The notes beneath the pieces were generated by a model that had not been told where the DNA came from, did no database searches, and saw only the letters and a program-made list of their open reading frames with translations. A stretch of 6,544 nt of DNA from Chloroflexota bacterium (GTDB lineage: Bacteria > Chloroflexota > Anaerolineae > Promineifilales > Promineifilaceae). Both the position numbers and the translations under genes were made by a program. Numbering within the stretch: position 1 is the stretch's first letter; each line of letters starts with the position of its first letter. Location: positions 1 to 6,544 of the forward strand of contig QQUD01001045.1 in the NCBI GenBank assembly GCA_008501785.1. Direction: 5' to 3'. This document shows positions 1 to 5,992 of the stretch, piece by piece.

Positions 1-279
1 ATGCCTGAAGATGCTTACCTTTACATGGATTTGTGGCATGGTGAATGTCGCGATGCATTTAAAGCTGATGATTCGGGGCAAAAATCACCCGTGTTTGAAT
101 TAAGTGCGCCTGTAAAAACATGGAAAGGTGTACTCAATAAAAAAATTGACCCAATTCAGGGGTTAATGACACGTAAACTCAAGTTGAAAGGACCGATGGT
201 CAAGGTTATGAAAGCCCCCAAGGCAGCTATCGAATTGGTTGAATGTGCAACTAAAATTGACACGGATTGGCCCTCTTAA
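1..279 (+). CDS. SCP2 sterol-binding domain protein, C-terminal part (5' truncated)
   Basis: The 92 visible residues look like the second half of an SCP2 (sterol carrier protein 2) domain, a small hydrophobic-pocket fold that binds lipids or acyl chains. The cues are an amphipathic strand AYLYMDLW near residues 5-12, a stretch around residues 38-48 (VKTWKGVLNKK), then IDPIQGLMTRKLKLKGPM at about 49-66. The last segment matches the family pattern of a Pro-containing helix followed by a K-L-K-x-K-G strand. The family is usually 100 residues or more and begins with strands missing here. The Met at base 1 is therefore probably internal, and the true start lies upstream of the window. The gene ends with TAA at 277-279, and the alcohol dehydrogenase starts 18 bp later, so the two probably share a transcript. 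The exact ligand cannot be told from sequence; a fusion to an upstream domain is possible. Confidence 0.72.
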   Translation: MPEDAYLYMDLWHGECRDAFKADDSGQKSPVFELSAPVKTWKGVLNKKIDPIQGLMTRKLKLKGPMVKVMKAPKAAIELVECATKIDTDWPS

Positions 280-297
280 TGAGGCGGTAAACGGTAT

Positions 298-1467
298 ATG
301 TGGTTTTTTAAAGCTCCAGAATTTTTCTTTGGTGAAGATGCGCTGAGTCAGTTAGAAGAACTGTCGGGAAAACGCGCTTTTATTGTAACAGATGTCAATA
401 TCCAGCAGTTAGGGTTTGTAGATGTGGTGCAGCAGCATTTGCATGAGGCGGGGATGGAAACGGCCGTTTTCCCCCACGTCGAACCAGACCCTTCCCTCCA
501 AACTGTCAGACGTGGTGCCAATGCCATGAATGACTTTGAGCCAGATTGGATTATTGGTCTCGGGGGTGGCTCTTGCATGGATGCTGCCAAAGCGATGTGG
601 ATCGTCTACGAGCGACCCGACATCGATCCGGCAGCGATTAGTCCACTGGAAGACCTTGGGCTGCGGAAAAAAGCACGGCTCATCTGTATCCCGACCACAT
701 CAGGAACTGGCTCTGAATCTAATTATGCCATTATCCTGACCGACACAGAAGCCCAACGTAAGCTAACGCTTGGCTCTCGTGAAGCGACGCCAGATATTGC
801 TATCGTCGATCCTTACTTCACCATGAAACTGCCTGCACAAATAACAGCTAATACGGGTATTGATGTACTTAGCCATGCTATTGAAGCATTTAGCTGTACC
901 TGGGCCAACGATTTTACAGATGGCTTGTGCCTGAAAGCGGCCAAGATGGTGTTCGGCTACTTGCCACGAGCTGTCGCGAATGGCGGTGATGATGATGAAG
1001 CTCGCGAGAAAATGGCGAATGCGGCTTCAATTGCAGGTATTGTGCTGGGCAACAGCCAGGTCGCATTGGCCCACGCGATGGGCCATAGTGCCGGAGCCGT
1101 GTTTAAAACGGTGCCGCATGGAAGAATTACAGCCGTGTTCCTCCCCTACACGATTGAATTTGTCGGCAACAGCGGCATGGGTCGGTACGAAGATTTGGCA
1201 CGGTACCTGGGCCTTGGTGTCAATGGTGAATCAAATGCGGCCCAAAAGTTGGCTGATGCTGTGCGAGAATTGATGCAAATGGTCAATTTGCCCACTAGCT
1301 TAGAAGAAACTGGTATTGATAAACTGCTGCTCGATCAACATTTAGAAATGTTGGTTGAACATGTAGAAATGGACACCAGTACCATGATGTCCCGTCGCAT
1401 CCCGGAAACAGAAGAAGTGGAAAAACTGTTTAGCTATGCGTATGATGGCAGGTCAATTGATTTTTAA
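298..1467 (+). CDS. Iron-containing (group III) alcohol dehydrogenase
   Basis: The 389-residue protein has the normal length and motif order of the Fe-ADH family, cytosolic NAD(P)-dependent enzymes that interconvert alcohols and aldehydes or ketones. The N-terminal nucleotide-binding half has the GLGGGS loop at 87-92, followed by MDAAKA (94-99), and the PTTSGTGSE signature at 132-140. The C-terminal helical half carries the metal ligands: Asp189 and His193 in GIDVLSHAIE, His259 in LAHAMGH and His274 in VPHG; His263 lies in the same HAMGH segment. All expected metal-binding residues are present, so the enzyme should be active. A GAGG Shine-Dalgarno-like sequence at 281-284 is 13 nt before the ATG, a rather long spacing. 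The 18-bp gap to the SCP2-domain gene suggests one operon, and a hairpin with a T-run follows the stop. Substrate is not predictable; 1,3-propanediol, butanol or lactaldehyde types share these motifs. One ACGGCCGT copy lies at codons 55-57. Confidence 0.95.
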   Translation: MWFFKAPEFFFGEDALSQLEELSGKRAFIVTDVNIQQLGFVDVVQQHLHEAGMETAVFPHVEPDPSLQTVRRGANAMNDFEPDWIIGLGGGSCMDAAKAMWIVYERPDIDPAAISPLEDLGLRKKARLICIPTTSGTGSESNYAIILTDTEAQRKLTLGSREATPDIAIVDPYFTMKLPAQITANTGIDVLSHAIEAFSCTWANDFTDGLCLKAAKMVFGYLPRAVANGGDDDEAREKMANAASIAGIVLGNSQVALAHAMGHSAGAVFKTVPHGRITAVFLPYTIEFVGNSGMGRYEDLARYLGLGVNGESNAAQKLADAVRELMQMVNLPTSLEETGIDKLLLDQHLEMLVEHVEMDTSTMMSRRIPETEEVEKLFSYAYDGRSIDF

Positions 1468-1491
1468 CCCCCCAACCTCTTGGTAGTTCCG

Positions 1492-1510
1492 AACCTCCTG
1501 GAGGTTTTTT
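1492..1510 (+). terminator. Putative intrinsic terminator after the alcohol dehydrogenase gene
   Basis: AACCTCC (1492-1498) and GGAGGTT (1500-1506) are perfect reverse complements and are followed by a run of T to 1510. Because the arms are separated by one base, the real hairpin must open to about five stem pairs with a loop of about five. It starts 25 nt after the dehydrogenase stop codon. A degenerate copy of the same word, AACCTCTTGGTAGTT, lies just upstream at 1474-1488. The short stem makes termination efficiency uncertain. Confidence 0.6.
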
Positions 1511-1520
1511 AACTTCAGTT

Positions 1521-1614
1521 AGCGTCTAGAAATTTTTTTCCTGTTCGGAGTGGAGGCTTTAGCCGGAACAGCTCCGGCTAAAGCCTCCATCCCGGCAACT
1601 TTATTCTAGATGCT
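1521..1614. repeat. Palindromic intergenic element, copy 1 (MITE/REP-like)
   Basis: A perfect 17-bp inverted repeat, TGGAGGCTTTAGCCGGA at 1551-1567 and its complement at 1573-1589, encloses a 5-nt loop (ACAGC). Around it are outer inverted repeats: AGCGTCTAGAA (1521-1531) against TTCTAGATGCT (1604-1614), matching at 10 of 11 positions. The whole unit is about 94 bp, contains no open frame and sits between two genes. A related hairpin with the same GAGGCTTTAGCC core occurs at 5813-5872, so this belongs to a dispersed family. The architecture is that of a non-autonomous miniature element or REP-type repeat. It could also act as an RNA hairpin between the dehydrogenase and patatin genes. Mobility is inferred, not shown: no obvious target-site duplication is visible. 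Confidence 0.75.
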
Positions 1615-1623
1615 CACTTAATA

Positions 1624-2424
1624 GTGAGAAGTATTGTGAGTAGTTATAATAATCGCCCAAAAGTTGGTTTAGCATTAAGTGGTGGGGTGGCTCGGGGGCC
1701 AGTACACGTTGGTATTCTAACTGTCTTAGAACGAGAAGGTATCCCAATCGATTTTGTGGCTGGCACGAGTGCTGGTTCGCTGGTTGGTTCAGCTTATTGC
1801 GCTGGTTTGCAAATTTCTGAACTGCGAGAATTGGCCCGACAAACAGGCTGGCGCAATGTTGCTGCGCTTACCTGGCCCCGACAAGGCCTTCTTAGTTTTG
1901 CTAAGATGGAACGGTTTATTGAGGATATGGTGGGTGAGGTAGACATTCGTGATTTGTCAATTCCGTTTGCGGCGGTGGCAACCGATATGCGGCGCGGTGA
2001 GCAGGTGATTTTGCGTGAAGGACGGTTGGCAACGGCCGTTCGTGCCAGTTGTTCAGTGCCCGGATTTGTGACACCTGTTGAACATAACGGCCGTCTACTT
2101 TGCGATGGCGGCATTTCTGACAACTTGCCGGTGGATGCCGTGCGTGAAATGGGGGCTGATTATGTCATCGGCGTGGACTTGTTTGTGCCAAACCAACCCA
2201 AGTGGGGGCCACTGGGCATGGGGGCCGTCGCCATCGAAACGTTAGTGCGGCAATCGGGTGGTGGCTATAAAGATGCCGACTGCTTGATTGTTCCTGATTT
2301 GTCCGGCCAGACTTATTTTCGCTTTTCCAAAGCAGACGAGTATATCGCTATTGGCGAGGCGGCGGCTGAAGCGGCGATTGATGAGATCAAGGCAGAGTTT
2401 GGGATGTTAACGGCCGTTTCATAA
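1624..2424 (+). CDS. Patatin-like phospholipase family protein (RssA/NTE-type)
   Basis: The protein has up to 266 residues and the complete core of a bacterial patatin-like serine lipase, which uses a Ser-Asp dyad to hydrolyse acyl esters of phospholipids or lysophospholipids. The glycine-rich oxyanion motif is at residues 19-25 (SGGVARG). The nucleophile elbow GTSAG is at 47-51, with Ser49 catalytic, and the DGG motif at 161-163 gives Asp161. FAAVATDM (115-122), ASCSVPG (141-147) and ISDNLPVDAV (164-173) are typical of the single-domain RssA-like group. No signal peptide or membrane segment is seen, so a cytoplasmic or peripheral location is likely. The start is uncertain: the GTG at 1624 has no Shine-Dalgarno, while the in-frame GTG at 1636 is preceded by a weak GAGAA (1626-1630); both leave the domain intact. 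The gene stands alone, with non-coding spacers on both sides. It carries three ACGGCCGT copies. The true substrate is unknown. Confidence 0.92.
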   Translation: MRSIVSSYNNRPKVGLALSGGVARGPVHVGILTVLEREGIPIDFVAGTSAGSLVGSAYCAGLQISELRELARQTGWRNVAALTWPRQGLLSFAKMERFIEDMVGEVDIRDLSIPFAAVATDMRRGEQVILREGRLATAVRASCSVPGFVTPVEHNGRLLCDGGISDNLPVDAVREMGADYVIGVDLFVPNQPKWGPLGMGAVAIETLVRQSGGGYKDADCLIVPDLSGQTYFRFSKADEYIAIGEAAAEAAIDEIKAEFGMLTAVS

Positions 2425-2453
2425 CAACCACCCTCCTTTTTATTGATTATAGG

Positions 2454-2507
2454 TACGGATGGGAAGAATACGGATATATAAAAAATCAATATTCCCCCTA
2501 TCCGTAT
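2454..2507. repeat. TACGGAT repeats and inverted repeat upstream of the amylase-family gene
   Basis: The AT-rich spacer between the patatin and GH13 genes contains TACGGAT at 2454-2460 and again at 2469-2475, and the complementary TATCCGTA at 2499-2506. ATACGGATA (2468-2476) and TATCCGTAT (2499-2507) form a perfect 9-bp inverted repeat with a 22-nt loop. Both inner ends run into TATATAAAAA (2475-2484 and 2505-2514), a short direct repeat. This could be an operator-like pair of sites, a weak hairpin or the remains of a dispersed repeat. No convincing -35/-10 pair with normal spacing was found here, although the GH13 gene probably has its own promoter in this 132-bp spacer. Confidence 0.45.
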
Positions 2508-2545
2508 ATAAAAACCCTACATTCACTTAGACTCAGCCCCAGAAA

Positions 2546-2550
2546 AAGGA
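2546..2550 (+). promoter_or_regulatory. Ribosome binding site of the GH13 gene
   Basis: AAGGA lies 6 nt before the ATG at 2557. It is the clearest Shine-Dalgarno sequence in the window and fixes the start of the GH13 gene. The patatin, lipoprotein and membrane-protein starts have little or none. Confidence 0.7.
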
Positions 2551-2556
2551 AACAAA

Positions 2557-4422
2557 ATGAAAAATCCAGCCTGGTTGCAATCTATTTATCACGGTGGCTC
2601 TGCAAACTATATTTCAAAGCTGTATCCGCGCATGTGTGAATCGGTGCAGGTGAAGATTCGTGTAGCGAGCGGTGCGCCGGTAACGGCCGTTTACTTACGC
2701 ACATTTCCCGACGGCGAACAGGCCTTGACCCCAATGCAACTAGCCGAGACAAATGATGTTTCGCAATGGTGGCAGGGCATGCTGCTAATTCGAGAACCCG
2801 TTGTGAATTATCGTTTTTTGCTGGTGTCTGATGCTGGCGTGTGGGCGTATACGGCAGATGGTGCAACCGAAAATGTGCCGCTGGATGCCACTGATTTTCG
2901 CATTTTGGCAGGTTATGTAGCGCCTGAGTGGGTGAAAACGGCCGTTTTCTACCAAATCTTCCCCGACCGGTTTGCTAACGGCGATCCCACAACCAATCCC
3001 CGACCAGATGATTTCGAATTTCGTGGATATCATCCTCAAACATATGAATGGGAGCAATCTCCACCAGTGGACCAGCCATTCCCCATCGTGTTTTATGGGG
3101 GTGATTTGCCCGGTATAGTGGGCAAGCTTGATTATTTGCAAGGGCTAGGCATCAACGCCGTTTATTTAAACCCGGTATTTACCGCACATTCTAACCACAA
3201 ATATGATGTGGTTGATTACAACAGCGTCGATCCGCATTTTGGCGGCGATGAATCATTAGCAGTATTGCGTGAGGCACTTACCCAACGCACCATGCACACC
3301 ATTTTAGACATCGTACCCAATCATTGTGGCTACTGGCATCATTGGTTCCAGGCCGCTCAGCTAGATGCAAATGCGCCAGAGGCTGATTTTTTTACCTTTA
3401 CTAACCATCCTGATGAGTTTGAATCCTGGCTCGGTGTGTGGATGTTGCCCAAGCTGAATTACCAAAGCGAGGAATTGCGCCGTCGCATTTATGAAGGAGT
3501 AAATGCTGTCTTTCGACGCTGGATGCGGCCACCTTTTGCGATTGATGGGTGGCGGGTTGATGTGGCCAACATGCTCGGACGCCAGGGAGATATCCAGATT
3601 GGCACTGAAGTGACTCGTGGCATTCGACAGGCTGTCAAAGAAACGCGCAGCGATGCGTATTTGATGGGTGAAAACTTTTTTGACGGTACCCAACAGCTGC
3701 AAGGCGATCAATGGGATGGCATCATGAACTATGCTGGATTTTCGTCTCCTTTAGCCTATTGGCTGACCGGGTTCGAAGTGGGGGCGCATGGGCTGAAAGA
3801 AAAAATCGAGTCACTGGTTACATGGCCAACAACCGCGTTGGCAGCAACCTGGCAGCAATATCTGGCAGCCGTTCCCTGGCAAATTGCCTTGCAGCAGTTT
3901 AACTTACTCGACAGTCACGATGTGCCACGCATTCGGTCGCTGCTGCATGAAAACGATGCGCTGCATCGGTTGGCTGCAATTGTGCAGTTTACCTTCCCTG
4001 GTGCGCCATGTGTTTATTATGGTGATGAGATTGGCATGGTTGATGATCCCATCCTGCGGCAGCGCGGCTGTATGATTTGGGACGAGTCTCGTTGGAATGA
4101 TGATCTGCTGGCGTTTTATAAAAAGTTGATCAAATTGCGGCGGGAAACGGCCGTATTACATCAAGGCAGCTTCCAAATTTTAGCCGTTGAACCAGATACG
4201 ATTGTGTATCAGAGGGAGGGAGAAAACGGCCGTGTTCTTGTCATTGCGCATCGTGGTGAAATCCCGCGCACCGCTGCACCACTCCCAGTGGTGCATGGCA
4301 ATATTCCAGATGGTGCTCAATTCGTCGAATATTTTACGGGGCACACGTTGACCGTATCAAACGGCTGTTTGCCCTTAGCTGATTTTGGTCAAGGGGCGGG
4401 GCTTTTCATCCAACAGATTTGA
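2557..4422 (+). CDS. GH13 alpha-glucosidic hydrolase, cyclomaltodextrinase/neopullulanase/maltogenic amylase type
   Basis: This 621-residue enzyme of the alpha-amylase superfamily should hydrolyse cyclodextrins, maltodextrins or pullulan to small sugars. Residues 1 to about 120 are a beta-rich N-terminal region in the place of the CBM34-like domain of subfamily GH13_20. The barrel begins with WVKTAVFYQIFPDRFANGD (125-143). Conserved regions appear in order: GINAVYLNP (198-206), DIVPNH (251-256), LPKLN (297-301, close to the MPKLN signature of GH13_20), GWRVDVAN (331-338) with nucleophile Asp335, LMGENF (369-374) with acid/base Glu372, LLDSHD (450-455) with Asp455, and GAPCVYYGDEIGM (482-494). 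The C-terminal beta domain follows from about 530. All three catalytic acids are present. There is no signal peptide, which fits a cytoplasmic enzyme acting on imported oligosaccharides. Transporter genes are not in view. It ends with TGA, and the same frame stays open for 46 more codons. Sub-specificity among the three enzyme names cannot be fixed from sequence. Confidence 0.93.
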   Translation: MKNPAWLQSIYHGGSANYISKLYPRMCESVQVKIRVASGAPVTAVYLRTFPDGEQALTPMQLAETNDVSQWWQGMLLIREPVVNYRFLLVSDAGVWAYTADGATENVPLDATDFRILAGYVAPEWVKTAVFYQIFPDRFANGDPTTNPRPDDFEFRGYHPQTYEWEQSPPVDQPFPIVFYGGDLPGIVGKLDYLQGLGINAVYLNPVFTAHSNHKYDVVDYNSVDPHFGGDESLAVLREALTQRTMHTILDIVPNHCGYWHHWFQAAQLDANAPEADFFTFTNHPDEFESWLGVWMLPKLNYQSEELRRRIYEGVNAVFRRWMRPPFAIDGWRVDVANMLGRQGDIQIGTEVTRGIRQAVKETRSDAYLMGENFFDGTQQLQGDQWDGIMNYAGFSSPLAYWLTGFEVGAHGLKEKIESLVTWPTTALAATWQQYLAAVPWQIALQQFNLLDSHDVPRIRSLLHENDALHRLAAIVQFTFPGAPCVYYGDEIGMVDDPILRQRGCMIWDESRWNDDLLAFYKKLIKLRRETAVLHQGSFQILAVEPDTIVYQREGENGRVLVIAHRGEIPRTAAPLPVVHGNIPDGAQFVEYFTGHTLTVSNGCLPLADFGQGAGLFIQQI

Positions 4423-4571
4423 TCGTTTGGCGATGCTGACCTGACAAACGCGGTTGGCTCAGGAAATGGTCCAGGCTCAGGCAATTGGAAGCCACAAGTG
4501 CCAAAAACCAATCGCCAGGCGCGTCAGCTATTTACTGTGTTGGAAACATTGATGATTGATTTATGAATTAA
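4423..4571 (+). other. Spacer after the GH13 gene with an in-frame open extension
   Basis: After the TGA at 4420-4422 the GH13 frame continues without a stop for 46 codons to a TGA at 4561-4563. The conceptual peptide is rich in Gly, Ser and Asn (VGSGNGPGSGNW), then basic (KPQVPKTNRQARQ), then hydrophobic (LFTVLETLMIDL). It could be a decayed C-terminal tail or remnant gene, or pure chance: roughly one random stretch in nine of this length stays open. No Shine-Dalgarno or separate start supports an independent gene. Confidence 0.25.
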
Positions 4572-4600
4572 CCTCCCGGAGGTGCTGCACCTCCGGGAGG
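4572..4600. terminator. Strong hairpin between convergent genes, probable bidirectional terminator
   Basis: CCTCCCGGAGGTG (4572-4584) pairs perfectly with CACCTCCGGGAGG (4588-4600) around a CTG loop, giving a GC-rich 13-bp stem. It lies 149 nt after the GH13 stop and 7 nt beyond the lipoprotein stop on the other strand, where a bidirectional terminator is expected. Neither side has a long T-tract: GATTTGG follows on the plus strand and TTAATTC on the minus strand. Termination may therefore be partial, or the hairpin may mainly protect the 3' ends. Confidence 0.65.
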
Positions 4601-4607
4601 GATTTGG

Positions 4608-5801
4608 TTATGGGTTAGGTGTTGGTGTGGGGGGAGGTATAACGACGATGTCGCCGATGCCGTCAGCGAAGTCGTCGCCTGCACCGAATTCAGCAATGAT
4701 TTGGGCGGGGCCTTCAATGTCGGGCGGGATAAGAACGGTCAGCTCAAAATAGCCCCACCAGTCGGTGTGAGCCGGGGTTTGGCTGACAATACGGCCGTTT
4801 TCCAACAAAATGCTTACCAAAATATCCTCATCTGCCACATTCAATGCCGAGCCATTAATAAACATCTGTGAACCCGATACAATTTCAGACTTTGGTGGTG
4901 GATTGCCAATTCGAATCCCTTTGGCATCCTGGTCAGTCGTGGGCAAAATGTTGATGGGTACCGATGCTTCACGCCAATTTTCGCTGCCCGGTTCCCCAAA
5001 AGAAGCCACTGCACATCCTGGCCCTGATGCATCGCGGGCGGCAATTGCAAAGCCTTGCCAGTAAAATGATTGGTTGCTGGCACCCAATTTAAAACTTTGT
5101 TTTGCGACCTGTGTCTGACATTCATCAACCCACAAAGAAATGGTCAATTGATTGTTAACGGCTCCTTTAATGTCGCCGTCAAAGAAGACGTTGAACCCAG
5201 AAACGGCCGTTTCATCCACCACAGGTCGGTAAAGTTGCAAAAAACGACTGTCCATTTCTTTGTTAGGCACAAGGGTGATCGGATGCCGGTAAAGGTTTTG
5301 CAGTGACCCATCTTCAGCACGTACAGCGGCTTGTAACCAGGCGGCTCCGCTCACATTATTTGGAATGGGAATGAGTGTTTCCCAGCCAATTTCGTTGGGT
5401 TGTGCCTCTTGCTCGACGAGAAGACGGCCGTTGCTGCTAATCAACGACACCCAAACAAGCTGCTCTAAATCCTTTTGCACCAGGCCAAATACGCGCACAG
5501 TTGTGCCCATGATCAGGTCAACGCCTGCGTCTGGCACGGTAATATTGACCACTGCATTAACAGGTGTTGGCGTGATCACGGGACGCGTGTTGGTTGGCGG
5601 CAAGGGGGTTGTTTGCGGCGCATTTCGGGTCGCCTCAATATCAAGCGTCGGCGGTAAAGTGGTGGCTGTTGGTGGTGCTGGAGAAGGAATCGATGCCGCA
5701 GCAACGGCGGTGGGCAACGGGTCGGAACTGCCACCACAGCCTGCAACGATTAATCCGAAAAGTATGAGTAAGATAAAACGAATTGATAAGTTTATATGCA
5801 T
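4608..5801 (-). CDS. Secreted lipoprotein with Pro/Thr linker and three Ig-like repeats
   Basis: The 397-residue product starts with a type II signal peptide: Arg8, a hydrophobic stretch 9-20, and a lipobox VAGC with the lipidated Cys22. Residues 29-80 form a Pro/Thr/Ala-rich disordered linker. Three beta-rich segments follow, at about 86-178, 187-285 and 296-388. The first and third share a visible pattern: a V-x-G strand (FGLV, INGSA), an NGR turn after a V-S-L/I strand (124-126 and 335-337), G-W/Y (139-140, 350-351), IP (146-147, 358-359) and a final I-x-L-V or I-V-V-I strand. This resembles bacterial Ig-like domains such as Gmad2, but that assignment is tentative. The second repeat has Cys228 and Cys263, a possible disulfide. 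The C-terminus ends in a second short tail, PPPTPTPNP. The protein probably sits on the outer face of the membrane; its ligand is unknown. The ATG has no Shine-Dalgarno. Confidence 0.85.
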   Translation of the reverse strand: MHINLSIRFILLILFGLIVAGCGGSSDPLPTAVAAASIPSPAPPTATTLPPTLDIEATRNAPQTTPLPPTNTRPVITPTPVNAVVNITVPDAGVDLIMGTTVRVFGLVQKDLEQLVWVSLISSNGRLLVEQEAQPNEIGWETLIPIPNNVSGAAWLQAAVRAEDGSLQNLYRHPITLVPNKEMDSRFLQLYRPVVDETAVSGFNVFFDGDIKGAVNNQLTISLWVDECQTQVAKQSFKLGASNQSFYWQGFAIAARDASGPGCAVASFGEPGSENWREASVPINILPTTDQDAKGIRIGNPPPKSEIVSGSQMFINGSALNVADEDILVSILLENGRIVSQTPAHTDWWGYFELTVLIPPDIEGPAQIIAEFGAGDDFADGIGDIVVIPPPTPTPNP

Positions 5802-5812
5802 TTTTTGTTATT

Positions 5813-5872
5813 GAGTGGAGTTGAGGCTTTAGCCAGGTCTGGCTTTTCCGTTCCGGCTACAGCCTCCACTCC
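5813..5872. repeat. Palindromic intergenic element, copy 2, in the lipoprotein gene leader
   Basis: The arms GGAGTTGAGGCTTTAGCC (5817-5834) and GGCTACAGCCTCCACTCC (5855-5872) pair at 16 of 18 positions around a 20-nt loop. Part of that loop makes a nested hairpin, AGCCAG (5831-5836) with CTGGCT (5839-5844). The core GAGGCTTTAGCC is identical to the copy at 1551-1589, and both contain CCGGCTA-AGCCTCCA-like right arms. This copy is more diverged, and no outer TCTAGA repeats are seen. It begins 12 bp from the lipoprotein ATG, so on the minus strand its transcript would fold just upstream of that start codon. Confidence 0.7.
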
Positions 5873-5917
5873 GATCTAAGGCGTTTACACCTCTGTTATT
5901 ATATTATGTCACGCTCC

Positions 5918-5946
5918 ATTATAACGGTTGTTTGAGCCACGCAAAA
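5918..5946 (-). promoter_or_regulatory. Putative sigma70-type promoter of the lipoprotein gene
   Basis: On the minus strand a perfect TATAAT lies at 5918-5923. TTTTGC at 5941-5946, 17 nt upstream, is the best-spaced -35 candidate but a weak match. A second TATAAT occurs at 5898-5903 on the same strand without a good -35. Transcription from the first would start near 5911 and give a leader of about 110 nt containing the palindromic element at 5813-5872. Confidence 0.45.
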
Positions 5947-5992
5947 TCCTTGAATTTGATTTTCCTTCAAAAACTGATAGTCTCTACGCGTT

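Noticed and set aside
1521..1614. CRISPR or tRNA-like structure
   Set aside because: There is a single palindromic unit without regularly spaced repeats, and no cloverleaf or anticodon arm can be drawn.
1..2424. A single lipid-metabolism operon joining the SCP2, alcohol dehydrogenase and patatin genes
   Set aside because: A terminator-like hairpin and the palindromic element separate the patatin gene from the first two, so only the first pair is likely to be co-transcribed.
2785..3141. 118-codon minus-strand frame inside the GH13 gene, and similar antisense frames at 1794-2123 and 3361-3711
   Set aside because: They are antisense to well-supported catalytic domains, have no domain signature, and are expected by chance opposite long genes.
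4420..4422. TGA as selenocysteine or recoded sense codon
   Set aside because: The enzyme is complete at this point with its normal C-terminal beta domain, no selenocysteine element is apparent downstream, and no family precedent is known to me.
5365..5814. 149-codon plus-strand frame
   Set aside because: It lies antisense to the signal peptide, linker and first repeat of the lipoprotein; its Val/Gly-rich sequence is the complement of the Pro/Thr codons.
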